NCBI GenBank assembly: GCA_964433675.1
Contig: CAYSSJ010000001.1
Coordinates: forward strand, 124,001-188,000
Direction of reading: 5' to 3'
From: CAYSSJ01 sp964433675
Lineage (GTDB): Bacteria > Cloacimonadota > Cloacimonadia > Cloacimonadales > TCS61
DNA: 64,000 bases
Under the pieces are notes generated by a model, which searched no databases, was not told where the DNA came from, and worked only from the letters and a program-made list of their open reading frames with translations. The number at the start of each line of letters is the position of its first letter. Position 1 is the stretch's first letter. Positions 20,788 to 31,100 of this stretch are shown here, in pieces. Made by a program: the position numbers and the translations under genes.

Positions 20788-21964
20788 TTTCCTGTGCCCC
20801 CTTAAATGATTTTTGGACGGTTCCCTTAAAGCTGTATTTCAAAAGCAGCGGAGTGAAAACAGCACTAATGATAACCATCAATATTGTTGCAGACATGATC
20901 TCCGACGAAATAACGCCTTTATCGAGTGCCATAGAAGCGACTATCAAAGCTACTTCACCGCGCGGGATCATACCGGAACCAATTCGGAAAGCTCGGATAG
21001 AGTCAAAATGAACAAGCCGCGCTCCGATAAAACTTCCTACGAACTTGCTCAGAATTGCTATTAAGACAAAACTGAGCAAGAAAAAAATATTTGCATCGAT
21101 AATGAGAATATTTATTTGTAGTCCGATAGTAACGAAAAATACATCCACAAAAAAAGAATTTCCCAATTCGGATATATGAGTGTGGATCTTTTGTTTGAAC
21201 TCGGTCTGTCCGATAAACACACCAGCAAAATAAGCGCCGGTGAGAGCGGCAATACCACTGAATTCGGCAAACCAAGCATAGAAAAATATGGCAGCAATTG
21301 CGTAAGAAAAAATCGAATTTTTTACAAGGAATTTCTCTACATTGGAAAAGAGAGGTTTAATGAGGAAAATACCGATTGCTATCGTCAGCACAAAGAAGAG
21401 GATGATCTTAGATATGGTAAGAGCAATACCACCATTAAAAGTCTGCTCACCGAGAGTAAAACCCAAGATAAAAGTAAGTAGCAAAATGCCGATTATATCG
21501 TCAATAATGGCTGCGTTGACTATGCATCTTCCTTCGATACCTTTCAGTTTGCCCAGATCTATCAGCGTCATTACACTCACACTAATGCTGGTAGCGGTGA
21601 AGATGACTGCCGCGATCAGACTTTGTGTGTAACCATAACCGAACAAAAAGGCAATCAGGAAACCAAAGCCGAACGGCAGGAAAACACCACCCAATGCGGG
21701 AGATAATGCCTGCATATATTCAGTTGCCAACCGTCTGATATCTGTATTTAAACCGGCTTCGAAAAGTAAAAACAATACGCCGACCGAGGCAACCCAAGAA
21801 ATTATCTCGTTTAGGTGCACTATGTTCAAAGCACTAGGTCCGAGTATAATACCCAAAAGTAAGATGCCGACTACAGGGGGTAGTTTCCAATTATGAAAAA
21901 CTGTAGCGGCTAACTTTGCCAAGACAATGATGATTGCCAGATACAAGAATGAATTAATTTCCAT
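20765..21964 (-). CDS. Cation:proton antiporter (CPA2/Kef type)
   Basis: This is a 399-residue integral membrane protein with about eleven to twelve hydrophobic segments. Characteristic CPA2 features are LPPVVGILLLGIILGPSALN near the start, LFEAGLNTDIRRL, and AAIIDDIIGILLL with the paired acidic residues (DD) of the ion-binding site, and later IPRGEVALIVAS. It should exchange Na+ or K+ for protons across the inner membrane. There is no C-terminal TrkA-N domain; control may instead come from the EIIA protein encoded by the overlapping downstream gene. The start overlaps the mltG stop by 11 bp. Confidence 0.88.
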   Translation of the reverse strand: MEINSFLYLAIIIVLAKLAATVFHNWKLPPVVGILLLGIILGPSALNIVHLNEIISWVASVGVLFLLFEAGLNTDIRRLATEYMQALSPALGGVFLPFGFGFLIAFLFGYGYTQSLIAAVIFTATSISVSVMTLIDLGKLKGIEGRCIVNAAIIDDIIGILLLTFILGFTLGEQTFNGGIALTISKIILFFVLTIAIGIFLIKPLFSNVEKFLVKNSIFSYAIAAIFFYAWFAEFSGIAALTGAYFAGVFIGQTEFKQKIHTHISELGNSFFVDVFFVTIGLQINILIIDANIFFLLSFVLIAILSKFVGSFIGARLVHFDSIRAFRIGSGMIPRGEVALIVASMALDKGVISSEIMSATILMVIISAVFTPLLLKYSFKGTVQKSFKGAQENVERHSR

Positions 21965-22958
21965 CGCGGTTTGCCCTATACTTTCTTAGTTTTCTCAAAT
22001 GTTCACTATAAGTTTTGGAAAATTCATGTCTGCCTCCACCACTGGCGAAGAAAAAGAAATAATCTGATGATTTGGGATTCAAAACAGCTCTTATGGAAGA
22101 CACTGCCGGACTGCAGATCGGTGTGGGAGGTAACCCATGATGAATGTACGTGTTGTAAGGGGAGGGGATACGTAGATCGCGGTAATAAATTTTGTAACGC
22201 GTTTGCCCTTGCTGCTCCAAAAAGTAAGCTACGGTCGGATCTGCCTGTAGTTTATATCCGTTTTCGATCCTGTTTAGATATACACTGGCGATCAAGGGTT
22301 TCTCAGAATCCCACACTGCTTCCCTCTCCACGATAGATGCCAAGATAATTATCTCATAAAAAGTTAGTCCATAGGGTGTATCGAAGTTCAAACCGGCCGT
22401 CTGGATAAAAAACTCTTGGACTACGTGACTGATTATATGCTCTTCTGAAATATCATCGGGGAAATAATAGGTGTCCGGATACAAAAAACCTTCCAAGGAT
22501 GACAACTCCATACCGGTGAGATCATAGACAAAAGTGGAGTCATAACAAAGAGAAACATAGCGATCGTACTCACCATAATCTTGCGAGGTTAATCTTCTGG
22601 CTGTTCTCTCTATTGTCAGTCCCTCTGGAATGGTTACTGCATTTAGAATTACATCACCTTTTTTGAGTTTTTTTATCACATCCAGAATAGACTTCTTCTC
22701 ACGGAACATGTATCTACCATAATGTAGATCTTGTTCCAAACTATAAAGACGGATATAACCAACGAAACCGAGTTTGCTTCTGATTAAGTTCTGTTCATAC
22801 AATTTTTCGGCGATAGCATAAGCGGATTCACCTTTGTCTATTTCCACAATGGTAGATTGTATGTCCAGAGGAGTGTTTAGATTAAGGATTATTATAACAA
22901 GCAGGATAAACAATATGATGACAATGAAAATCAGATATCGGGACAATGTACTTTTCAT
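21954..22958 (-). CDS. mltG: Endolytic murein transglycosylase MltG
   Basis: The 334-residue product has an N-terminal membrane anchor (residues 8-27) and a periplasmic YceG/MltG domain with a LysM-like start (KGESAYAIAEKLYEQNLI). The block SSLEGFLYPDTYYFP and the active-site region LASIVERE (catalytic glutamate E211) are diagnostic, as is YNTYIHHGLPPTPI near the C-terminus. The enzyme cuts nascent peptidoglycan strands and limits their length. It directly abuts the ruvX gene (no spacer), a gene pairing seen in many bacteria. Confidence 0.93.
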   Translation of the reverse strand: MKSTLSRYLIFIVIILFILLVIIILNLNTPLDIQSTIVEIDKGESAYAIAEKLYEQNLIRSKLGFVGYIRLYSLEQDLHYGRYMFREKKSILDVIKKLKKGDVILNAVTIPEGLTIERTARRLTSQDYGEYDRYVSLCYDSTFVYDLTGMELSSLEGFLYPDTYYFPDDISEEHIISHVVQEFFIQTAGLNFDTPYGLTFYEIIILASIVEREAVWDSEKPLIASVYLNRIENGYKLQADPTVAYFLEQQGQTRYKIYYRDLRIPSPYNTYIHHGLPPTPICSPAVSSIRAVLNPKSSDYFFFFASGGGRHEFSKTYSEHLRKLRKYRANRDGN

Positions 22959-23381
22959 TTACTCGACTTTCGATTGTTTTTTTAGAAACTGAGAAAGTAT
23001 GATCGCAGCAGCTATCTTATCCAGTTTTCCACGTGCTTGTCTCTCATTCATGCCATATTGTCGGGCAACATCAATAGCTTCAGCAGAGGTATAGCGTTCG
23101 TCTAAGAATTCTATTGGCAGGGAGGTTTCTTGAGCAAGAATATCTGCGAAAGTTTGAACTTCTCTGGTTTTCTGTGTGTATTCGCCGGAGAGGTTGAGTG
23201 GTAGTCCTAATACTATGAGGCAGACCGATTCTTTTTGGATAATTTTGTTTATTTCAGCAAAGGTGTTTTCATTATTTGCAATCACTTCATATGGTCGTGC
23301 GATGGTATGGGAGGGATCGCTCAGAGCAATCCCTATCCGCACATGACCATAATCAATTCCCATTATACGAGTAGAGCTCAT
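22959..23381 (-). CDS. ruvX: RuvX/YqgF-family putative Holliday-junction resolvase / pre-16S rRNA nuclease
   Basis: This 140-residue protein has the RNase H-like fold of the YqgF family. The first acidic residue is in MGIDYGHVRIGIALSD, then come VLGLPLNLSGEY and the C-terminal FLDERYTSAEA with DKIAAAIIL. Homologues process the 5' end of 16S rRNA, and a Holliday-junction role has also been proposed. The ribosome site before ATG 23381 is weak. A start at the seventh residue (MGIDYG) is possible but would trim the first strand. The gene follows the small coiled-coil gene and abuts mltG. Confidence 0.9.
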   Translation of the reverse strand: MSSTRIMGIDYGHVRIGIALSDPSHTIARPYEVIANNENTFAEINKIIQKESVCLIVLGLPLNLSGEYTQKTREVQTFADILAQETSLPIEFLDERYTSAEAIDVARQYGMNERQARGKLDKIAAAIILSQFLKKQSKVE

Positions 23382-23427
23382 AAGTAAGGTTTTCTTGTAA
23401 ACTTAGTTGACTACCATGATGTCTCAA

Positions 23428-23739
23428 CTATTCTGTTTCTTTATCTCCTTCTTTTTCGTGGTGTTCTTCTATTTCCACTTGTTTGGCTGCAATCTCTTTG
23501 GCGTGTTCTTCGATGGAATCCAATAGTTCTTTGATCTGAGGAATGTCTTCAAATTGATTCGGGTTTTGATATACATACTCTCCGATCTCGGTTTTGCAAT
23601 CTTTGATCTTGGTTTTCAATGTGCTGATCTTCATTTTCAAGGCGGATACTTTGCTAACCTCTTCTACTTTGTCGAAAATTTTAGACAAAGTGGTATTAGC
23701 TTCTTTTTTCAGGTTTTCGAAAAATTCTTTCTTATCCAT
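23428..23739 (-). CDS. Small coiled-coil protein of unknown function
   Basis: The product has 103 residues, is highly charged and is predicted to be alpha-helical, with a coiled-coil stretch (LKMKISTLKTKIKDCKTEIGE) and a helical C-terminus (LLDSIEEHAKEIAAKQVEIEEHH). I see no signal peptide, membrane segment or metal site. The start ATG 23739 has AGGAGG at the right distance; a longer in-frame start 51 bp upstream would overlap the promoter region and is rejected. It is the first gene of a minus-strand run with ruvX, mltG, the antiporter and EIIA. Function not recognised. Confidence 0.7.
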   Translation of the reverse strand: MDKKEFFENLKKEANTTLSKIFDKVEEVSKVSALKMKISTLKTKIKDCKTEIGEYVYQNPNQFEDIPQIKELLDSIEEHAKEIAAKQVEIEEHHEKEGDKETE

Positions 23740-23761
23740 GATCAACCTCCTTTTTTGTTTA

Positions 23762-23790
23762 CATAAATCTATTGCAATGTATTTTGTCAA
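23762..23790 (-). promoter_or_regulatory. Candidate sigma-70 promoter
   Basis: On the minus strand TTGACA (23790-23785) is followed after 17 bp by TTTATG, a moderate -10 match, and then by the start of the small coiled-coil gene about 22 bp further on. It would drive the ruvX-mltG-antiporter-EIIA run. Confidence 0.4.
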
Positions 23791-23907
23791 TTGATTTTAT
23801 TATTTTGCCGATAATGAGTATTTTAGAGGTTATGATCTGATCGAAAATAAGCTTCGGAAGCGAGATTATAAAGACTCTGATAGGTAAGAAAAAAATATTT
23901 TGTGAAT

Positions 23908-23923
23908 TGGTATCGGAATTGCA
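23908..23923 (+). promoter_or_regulatory. Candidate sigma-54 (-24/-12) promoter of the first C25 protease gene
   Basis: TGGTATCGGAATTGCA has the invariant GG and GC separated by exactly ten bases, plus TTGCA. Compared with the TGGCACRNNNNTTGCW consensus it differs at positions 4, 6 and 7. A start site near 23934 would leave a leader of about 26 bases before ATG 23961. Confidence 0.5.
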
Positions 23924-23960
23924 TAATTATAACAGTGAAATAAAAAAAATGAGGTGGAAA

Positions 23961-26900
23961 ATGAGACTAAAAGAATTTATGTTTGTTTTATTGCTGCTTG
24001 CTTGGTCTTTACCTACAATGGCAGAGATAATAGAGTTGAATCCACAGAATACCCAAGTAGCCTTGGCGGAAGATAACGATTTTGAGACAATTATCACTTA
24101 TGATGTCGGCGCTATCCATAGTTTGGATGTTTCCACAGATGAAGGTATGTTTACCGAAATTCATATCCCAGGTTTTGCTCATATAAACAAAATCGGTGAA
24201 CCGAATCTTCCTATGAGCCGCAAGATCATCGCAGTACCGCTTGGAGCTCAGATCAGATTCGATGTGCAGCATTCGGAGGCAAAGTTACTCAGTTTGGACG
24301 AGTATGGGATAGACCATCCTGTGATGCCGGCTCAACAACCGGTTCCCAAATGTGACGGACCACCACCTCCATTTGAATATAATCCTCAAGCTTATCAATC
24401 TAACAGATTCACAGATCTGAATTTGGTGACTACGGACGAACTTGGCATATTAAGAGGGCTTAGGCTTATCGCCGTCAATGTGATGCCCGTACGCTATAAT
24501 CCGATGCAAAACACCCTGCAAGTGTTTGAAAAACTTACGGTAAACCTGCAATATATTAATGCAGATCTCGCGAGTACAAGGGAACTGCGGGAGAAGACTT
24601 TCTCACCCTATTTCGAACCGGTATATCAAAGCACTATTCTAAACTACCGTCCGATGAATAACAGAGACAATCTTACCCGCTATCCGATCAAATATGTTAT
24701 CATCTCCGATCCGATGTTTGAAACTCAGCTACAACCTTTTATAGATTGGAAGATCGAAAAGGGATTTGAAGTGATCGCAGCATATACTGATGATATCGGT
24801 AACACTACTACTCAGATAAAAGATTTCATCCAAGATTTGTATGACGCAGCTACTCCGAACGATCCAGCTCCATCTTTTGTGCTCTTTGTAGGTGATACTG
24901 CTCAGATACCTCCATATAATGGGAATACCGGTAATCATGTCACCGATCTACACTATGTACGTCTGGAAGGGACAGACTATCTGCCAGATATGTTTTACGG
25001 AAGATTTTCAGCAAACAATACTGCCGAACTGCAACCGCAGATCGATAAAACACTATTGTATGAACGATATGAAATGAGTGACCCATCTTATCTGAATGAA
25101 GCAGTGCTGATAGCCGGTGTCGATTCATGGTGGGCTTCTTCACATGGGAATGGGCATATAAACTACGGTACCGAGCACTATTTCAACGCCTCCAATAATA
25201 TTACCGCCCATGCTTATCTCTATCCACAGTCCGGCAACAGCGGTCCGCAGATCATATCTGATGTTAGTAATGGGGTGGGATATGCCAATTATACTGCGCA
25301 TGGTTCTACCACTTCTTGGGCTGATCCGAGTTTTACTATCTCCGACATCAATAACTTGCAAAACTACCAGAAATATCCTTTCGTAGTTGGGAATTGCTGT
25401 GTCACCAATAAATTCGAGATCTATGAATGTTTTGGTGAGGCTTGGCTAAGAGCAGAAGATAAAGGAGCAATCGGATATATCGGAGGAAACGATAATACCT
25501 ATTGGGATGAAGATTACTGGTGGGGAGTAGGACATATAGCATCGATCCCCGGTCACGGACAAGCGCTCCCTTATGAAGACACAGGGCAGGGTATGTTCGA
25601 CGGTTTGTTTCATTCCCATGGTGAGCCTTTCCCCGAATGGTTCACTACCGGCGGAGCTATGATATTCGCCGGTAACATGGCTGTGGAAATGTCTAATAGT
25701 AACAGAAAAGATTATTATTGGGAAATATACAGCTTGATGGGAGATCCGTCACTTACTCCGTATATGTTTGAACCATCCGAAAATATCGCAACCCATCCGA
25801 ATCAGATCTTTATCGGCATGGATCAAATCCAGATAACAGCCGATCCTTACTCATATGTAGGTCTATCTTTTGACGGCGAGCTTTATGGTTCTGCTCTGAT
25901 CGAAGATAACGGGAGTATCACTTTGGATATCGATCCCTTTATCACTCCCGGCGAAGCAACTTTGGTTATTAGCAGACAGAACAGGATCCCCATAATCGAA
26001 ACTATAGATATTATCCCCGCAGACGGTCCTTATGTGGTTGTATCCGATTTTACAGTTAATGCCGGTGATGATGAAATTATCGAATTCGGTGAAGATGTTT
26101 CACTCGATGTCGATTTTGAAAATGTCGGCATTGAGACAGCCATTAATGCAAATGCCGTGGCTACAGTTGACGACCAATATATCAGTTTGGATGATGATAC
26201 TGTCACACTCGGCGATATCTCTGCCGGCGAGCTTATTTTGATAGAAGAAGCATTCTCCTTCTCAGTTGCCAGTAATGTGCCGAACAACCATAGTTTTACA
26301 CTGGAAGTGGTGATCACAGATGCAGACGATAATGTATGGGATGCAGTGATCAATCTGAATGCTTATGCACCGGTAGTGGAAATAGAAGAAGTTGTCGTTG
26401 GAGCAGATGGCATATTGGATCCCGGTGAGACCGAAGATATCTCATTGTTCTTGAAAAATGCCGGTGGTGCCGATATAGAAGATGTGATAGCAACACTTTT
26501 CTCAGAAGATGATTATATTACGATAAATGAGGCAAATTATACTACGGGTGATATCAATGTAGGAGAGACTGGAGAGGCTATTTTTAATATTACCGCATCG
26601 GACGAGACACCGGTTGGTCATGTAGCTGGATTTTACCTCGATATTGAAGGACATAATGAATACTCTGTCCAAGAGCAGTTTTTCCTTACTATCGGTGTGA
26701 ATATCGAAGATTTTGAAACCGGCGATTTCTCAGCTTATCCTTGGGAATTTACCGGAAATGCAGATTGGGCGATAGTGGAAGAAGCATACGAAGGCGACTA
26801 TGCTGCCAGATCAGGTCAGATATCTCATAATCAATCAAGCGGAATGAAGGTCGAATTTGATGTGCTGATGGATGGGGAGATCAGTTTCTGGAAAAAAGTA

Positions 26901-28166
26901 TCCTCAGAAAACAATTATGACTACCTCAGATTTTACATTGACGGTCAGGAAGTAGGCCAATGGAGCGGAGAAGTAGGTTGGAGTGAATCCGTATTCGAAG
27001 TTTCAGCTGGGACGAGAGTCTTCGAATGGCGATATACCAAAGATGGATCAGTTAGTCATGGATCCGATTGTGCTTGGGTAGATTATATTACTTTCCCCTC
27101 TGTGATGATACCTGCTCCACCGGAAATGCATGTTGATATCGAAGAGATGAATGTAGAACTGGAAGCAGATACAACATATGTGGAAACCTTCCAAATCTCC
27201 AATATCGGTGGTGGTAATCTCACTTATTCGATCTTGTTAGAAGAGACATCTACTTCTTCGGAGAGAAGCATTGAAGGATCTTATGTGGAATGTGCGGATG
27301 ATGAGTTCACAGCCGGAGAGACAACGGATTGGATATTCACAGTTTACAATGCCAGCACCGATATGGAATGGTTGACCGATGTCTCTATCAATTTCCCGAT
27401 GGGCGTTACAGTAAATTCATCCACAGATTTCATCGGTGGCAGTGATGGTCCTTTGGTTTCAGATGGAACAACCGGTAACGGAGTTACGGTGCATTGGTTC
27501 GACGATGAAGGTGGCTGGGGAAATATCCATGGTGATGAAAGTGCGGAAGCAGAAGTGAATGTTTCTATCAGTAACGGATTTAATGCACCGATAAACATGG
27601 ATTATCATATCATCGGAGATCATTATGGTGCTCAGCCACATGAAGTATTCGGTAATATGGTTTTGAATCCGACAAATGATCCGATATCATGGATCAGTCT
27701 CAGCCAGTATTCCGGTTCTCTGTTTGTGGGTGAAAATGACGAAATCGAAGTAATTTTAGACACATCTGAACTGGACGATGGAACTTATACCGCTTTGATG
27801 ACCATAGCCGGAAGTGATGGCTCCGAAGTCGAAGTACCAATCACACTTAATGTTTTTACTGTCGATGCTGAAGATACCATTGTCCCTGCAATTTCTGAGA
27901 TCGTGAAAAACTATCCCAATCCGTTCAACCCGGAGACAACGATCGATTTTAGCTTGAAAGAAGAGACGAATGTAAAAGTGGAGATATTTAATATTAAAGG
28001 TCAAAAAGTTACTACACTAGTAGATGACATGCTCATAGCCGGGCATCATAGTGTAGTTTGGAACGGCACTGATAGTAATGATAACCATGTCAGTAGTGGA
28101 GTATATTTCTCCAAGATGCAAGCTGGGAATACTATCAGTATCAGGAAAATGATGTTATTAAAATAA
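23961..28166 (+). CDS. Gingipain-like C25 peptidase with sorting tail (first of a tandem pair)
   Basis: The product has 1,401 residues and an N-terminal signal peptide (cleavage near PTMA). A C25-type propeptide region fills about 21-230 and the catalytic domain about 240-620. It contains FVLFVGDTAQIP (307-318), YGRFSA, the catalytic histidine H447 in YTAHGSTTSW and a cysteine pair at 479-480 (GNCCVTNKF); C480 aligns with the gingipain nucleophile. CARDB-like beta domains follow (about 670-900), then a MAM/adhesin-like domain (about 915-1050) and a type IX-type sorting tail (YPNPFNPETTI to KMMLLK). Start ATG 23961 is preferred over an upstream in-frame start because of GAGGTGG just before it. 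The role is probably extracellular protein or peptide digestion; specificity is unknown. Confidence 0.88.
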   Translation: MRLKEFMFVLLLLAWSLPTMAEIIELNPQNTQVALAEDNDFETIITYDVGAIHSLDVSTDEGMFTEIHIPGFAHINKIGEPNLPMSRKIIAVPLGAQIRFDVQHSEAKLLSLDEYGIDHPVMPAQQPVPKCDGPPPPFEYNPQAYQSNRFTDLNLVTTDELGILRGLRLIAVNVMPVRYNPMQNTLQVFEKLTVNLQYINADLASTRELREKTFSPYFEPVYQSTILNYRPMNNRDNLTRYPIKYVIISDPMFETQLQPFIDWKIEKGFEVIAAYTDDIGNTTTQIKDFIQDLYDAATPNDPAPSFVLFVGDTAQIPPYNGNTGNHVTDLHYVRLEGTDYLPDMFYGRFSANNTAELQPQIDKTLLYERYEMSDPSYLNEAVLIAGVDSWWASSHGNGHINYGTEHYFNASNNITAHAYLYPQSGNSGPQIISDVSNGVGYANYTAHGSTTSWADPSFTISDINNLQNYQKYPFVVGNCCVTNKFEIYECFGEAWLRAEDKGAIGYIGGNDNTYWDEDYWWGVGHIASIPGHGQALPYEDTGQGMFDGLFHSHGEPFPEWFTTGGAMIFAGNMAVEMSNSNRKDYYWEIYSLMGDPSLTPYMFEPSENIATHPNQIFIGMDQIQITADPYSYVGLSFDGELYGSALIEDNGSITLDIDPFITPGEATLVISRQNRIPIIETIDIIPADGPYVVVSDFTVNAGDDEIIEFGEDVSLDVDFENVGIETAINANAVATVDDQYISLDDDTVTLGDISAGELILIEEAFSFSVASNVPNNHSFTLEVVITDADDNVWDAVINLNAYAPVVEIEEVVVGADGILDPGETEDISLFLKNAGGADIEDVIATLFSEDDYITINEANYTTGDINVGETGEAIFNITASDETPVGHVAGFYLDIEGHNEYSVQEQFFLTIGVNIEDFETGDFSAYPWEFTGNADWAIVEEAYEGDYAARSGQISHNQSSGMKVEFDVLMDGEISFWKKVSSENNYDYLRFYIDGQEVGQWSGEVGWSESVFEVSAGTRVFEWRYTKDGSVSHGSDCAWVDYITFPSVMIPAPPEMHVDIEEMNVELEADTTYVETFQISNIGGGNLTYSILLEETSTSSERSIEGSYVECADDEFTAGETTDWIFTVYNASTDMEWLTDVSINFPMGVTVNSSTDFIGGSDGPLVSDGTTGNGVTVHWFDDEGGWGNIHGDESAEAEVNVSISNGFNAPINMDYHIIGDHYGAQPHEVFGNMVLNPTNDPISWISLSQYSGSLFVGENDEIEVILDTSELDDGTYTALMTIAGSDGSEVEVPITLNVFTVDAEDTIVPAISEIVKNYPNPFNPETTIDFSLKEETNVKVEIFNIKGQKVTTLVDDMLIAGHHSVVWNGTDSNDNHVSSGVYFSKMQAGNTISIRKMMLLK

Positions 28167-28188
28167 GAAGATTAAAAAAGGAGTAGTT

Positions 28189-31100
28189 ATGAAAAAGTTA
28201 TTGATTTTGATGGTACTTTTAGGATTATTTACTTTTGCGTTTGCAGAAGTGGTAACCGTAGGTGCCGGACGAAACGAAGTTACTGTATTAAGCTCAGATG
28301 AGATGCAGACAGTAATTCGGTATTCAGTAGGAAGATTTAACCAAACACCCGTAAGAATAGAAGGGGAGACTTATTATCACCTTACTATCGAAAGAGAAGG
28401 ATTGACTTATGAAAAAGGTGCTCCCCAGCTTCCTCATATTGCCAATAGTATAATCATCCCCGATTATGCCAAGATGGAAGTTCGAGTAGTCGAATCCGAA
28501 TATGTGGAATATGATATGAAGGTAGCACCATCGAAAGGGCATCTTTATCGTGATGTAAATCCGGCAGATGTACCCTATACATTTTCGGAAGTTTATCAGC
28601 AAGACCAATTCTATCCGGCTGACATAGCCAGCCTGGGTAAACCTTATATTATGCGTGATTTCAGAGGCATAGTGGTTTCAGCTTATCCGATGCAGTATAA
28701 TCCGGTTACCGAAACTCTGAGGGTTTATACCGATTTGGTATTGGAAGTCAATAATGTCGGCATGGATGATGTGAATGTGAAACATCACAGAGAAGACAGT
28801 ATTAGTCGCGGTTTTCTGCCCGTCTATCAATCTCGCTTCATTAATTTTGAACAGAGAAGAGATAGATATCAGATACTTGATGAAGAAGGTCGTTTGATAG
28901 TGATTACTTATGATGCTTTTGAAGATGCAATGCAGCCTTATGTAGAGTGGAAACGACAAAAAGGCATGGTCACAGACATTTATCCTTTATCTGATGTTGG
29001 TAGTACAGCAAACCAGATCAAAGATTTTATCTCCGACGAATATTATTCTGATGAAGGGTTGACCTTTGTACTACTTGTCGGTGATGCAGCTCAGGTACCT
29101 ACTTTTATGGTTGGAGGTGGAGGATCGGATCCTTCCTACTCGCTTTTGGAAGGGAATGATGCTTATCCTGAAATATTTGTAGGTCGTTTTTCCGCAGAAA
29201 CAGAAACACAGGTGGACACTCAGGTGGAAAGAACGGTGCATTATGAAAGAGATATACAAGATGAAGATTGGCTGAATAAAGGTATGGGTGTAGGCTCTAG
29301 TCAAGGATCAGGTATAGGACACGGCGGACTTTCCGACATTCAACACCTTAATAATATCAGAGATTTGTTGCTGGATTTCACCTATGTTCATGTTGATCAA
29401 TACTATGACCCCACTGTCACGTCGACGATGGTGGCAAATGCGGTCAATGACGGTCGTTCTCTGATCAATTATACCGGTCATGGTTCCACTACAAGCTGGG
29501 GCAGTTCTGGGTTTAGCAATTCCGATGTTAACAATCTAGTTAATGATAATATGCTTCCCAATATTATCTCTGTTGCTTGTGTCAATGGTAATTTTACCAG
29601 TGCTACTTGTTTTGCAGAGGCATGGCTGAGAGCAACAAATAACCAAACCGGTGCACCAACCGGAGCCGCTACTATATATGCTTCTACTGTTAATCAGTCG
29701 TGGGCTCCTCCTATGATAGCTCAAGTGCATGCAATGGAACTATTGACTGGGCAAGAACAAACTGCGGCTCCCAGTTACCCGGTAGATCAAGTTATGCGTA
29801 CTACCGGTGGAATTTATTTCAACAGTTCTGCAGCAATGATAGATTATTATGGCACCAATGGGGAATCAGAATTCAAAAATTGGCATATTTTTGGCGATCC
29901 TTCTCTGAAGGTAAGAACAGATATTTCCGAAGAGATGAATGTGACGCATTTGCCAGTACTTCATATCGGACTCGATTTCTTTGAGGTAAACACAGGCGTA
30001 GAAGGAGCATTGGTCTCACTTACAAATGAAGATAACCAAATCGTTGGTGTAGGTTATACCGATGATACAGGATCGGTTAATCTATCCTTGGATAATCCTC
30101 CGCTTCAACCGATGGATCTCACACTTACTGTGACCGCATTCAACAAAATAACACATGTAGGCGAAGTTCAAGCGGTACCAGCCGAAGGTCCATTTGTAAT
30201 CTTCGATCATTATGAGATAGATGATTCTGCCGGTAATGATAACGGTTTGGTAGATTATGGTGAACATATCGAGTTGTCTCTCGGCGTCAAAAATGTTGGT
30301 GTCGAAGATGCAACTGATGTTACAGTCGAAATTTCTACCGATAGTGAATATATTACCATAATCGAGAATTCACATTTCTATGGTACGGTAGAACCGGAAG
30401 AAATAGTCGTAATGGACAATGCTTTCAGTTTCGATGTATCTTATGATGTGCCGGATGGATACAATGCAGTATTCCAATTGGTTGCCGAAGGTGATGAAGA
30501 TACTTGGGAAACTACATTCTCTATACCAGTGCATGCGCCGGTATTGGAATATGTCGATTTTCTGGTAGATGATACTCAGTTCGGTAACGGCGATATGATG
30601 TTCGATCCCGGCGAAACAGTCGAGCTGATTGTTACATTCAAAAATGTCGGTTCTGCAGATGCATACAATGCAGCAGCTACTCTGAGCTCATCCAGCCCCT
30701 ATATTGTGGTTGTCGAGCCGGGTCCGATGGAATATGGTGATATAACACCGGAAGAAGAAGCTGAATTTGTCTTCCAAGCTACTGCAAGCTTCACTACTCC
30801 CGAAGCTCATATGGCAGAATTCTTTGTAACAGCAAATGCTGATCATGGTATAGAAGCTGATGGTGAATTTGACACTCAGGTCGGCGGTTATATTATCGAA
30901 GAATACTTCGATGAATGGTTACCCGAAGGCTGGGAAGTTACTTCTACCGGTGCGAATGTAAACTGGCAGCAGAATAACAGCAACAATGCCGGCGGCGAAG
31001 AACCGGAAGCACGTTTCTACTGGTCTCCATCGACAGATGCTACCCAAAGACTTATCTCACCGGAGATCAATACAAGCGGGTCGGAATCTATCGATCTGGA

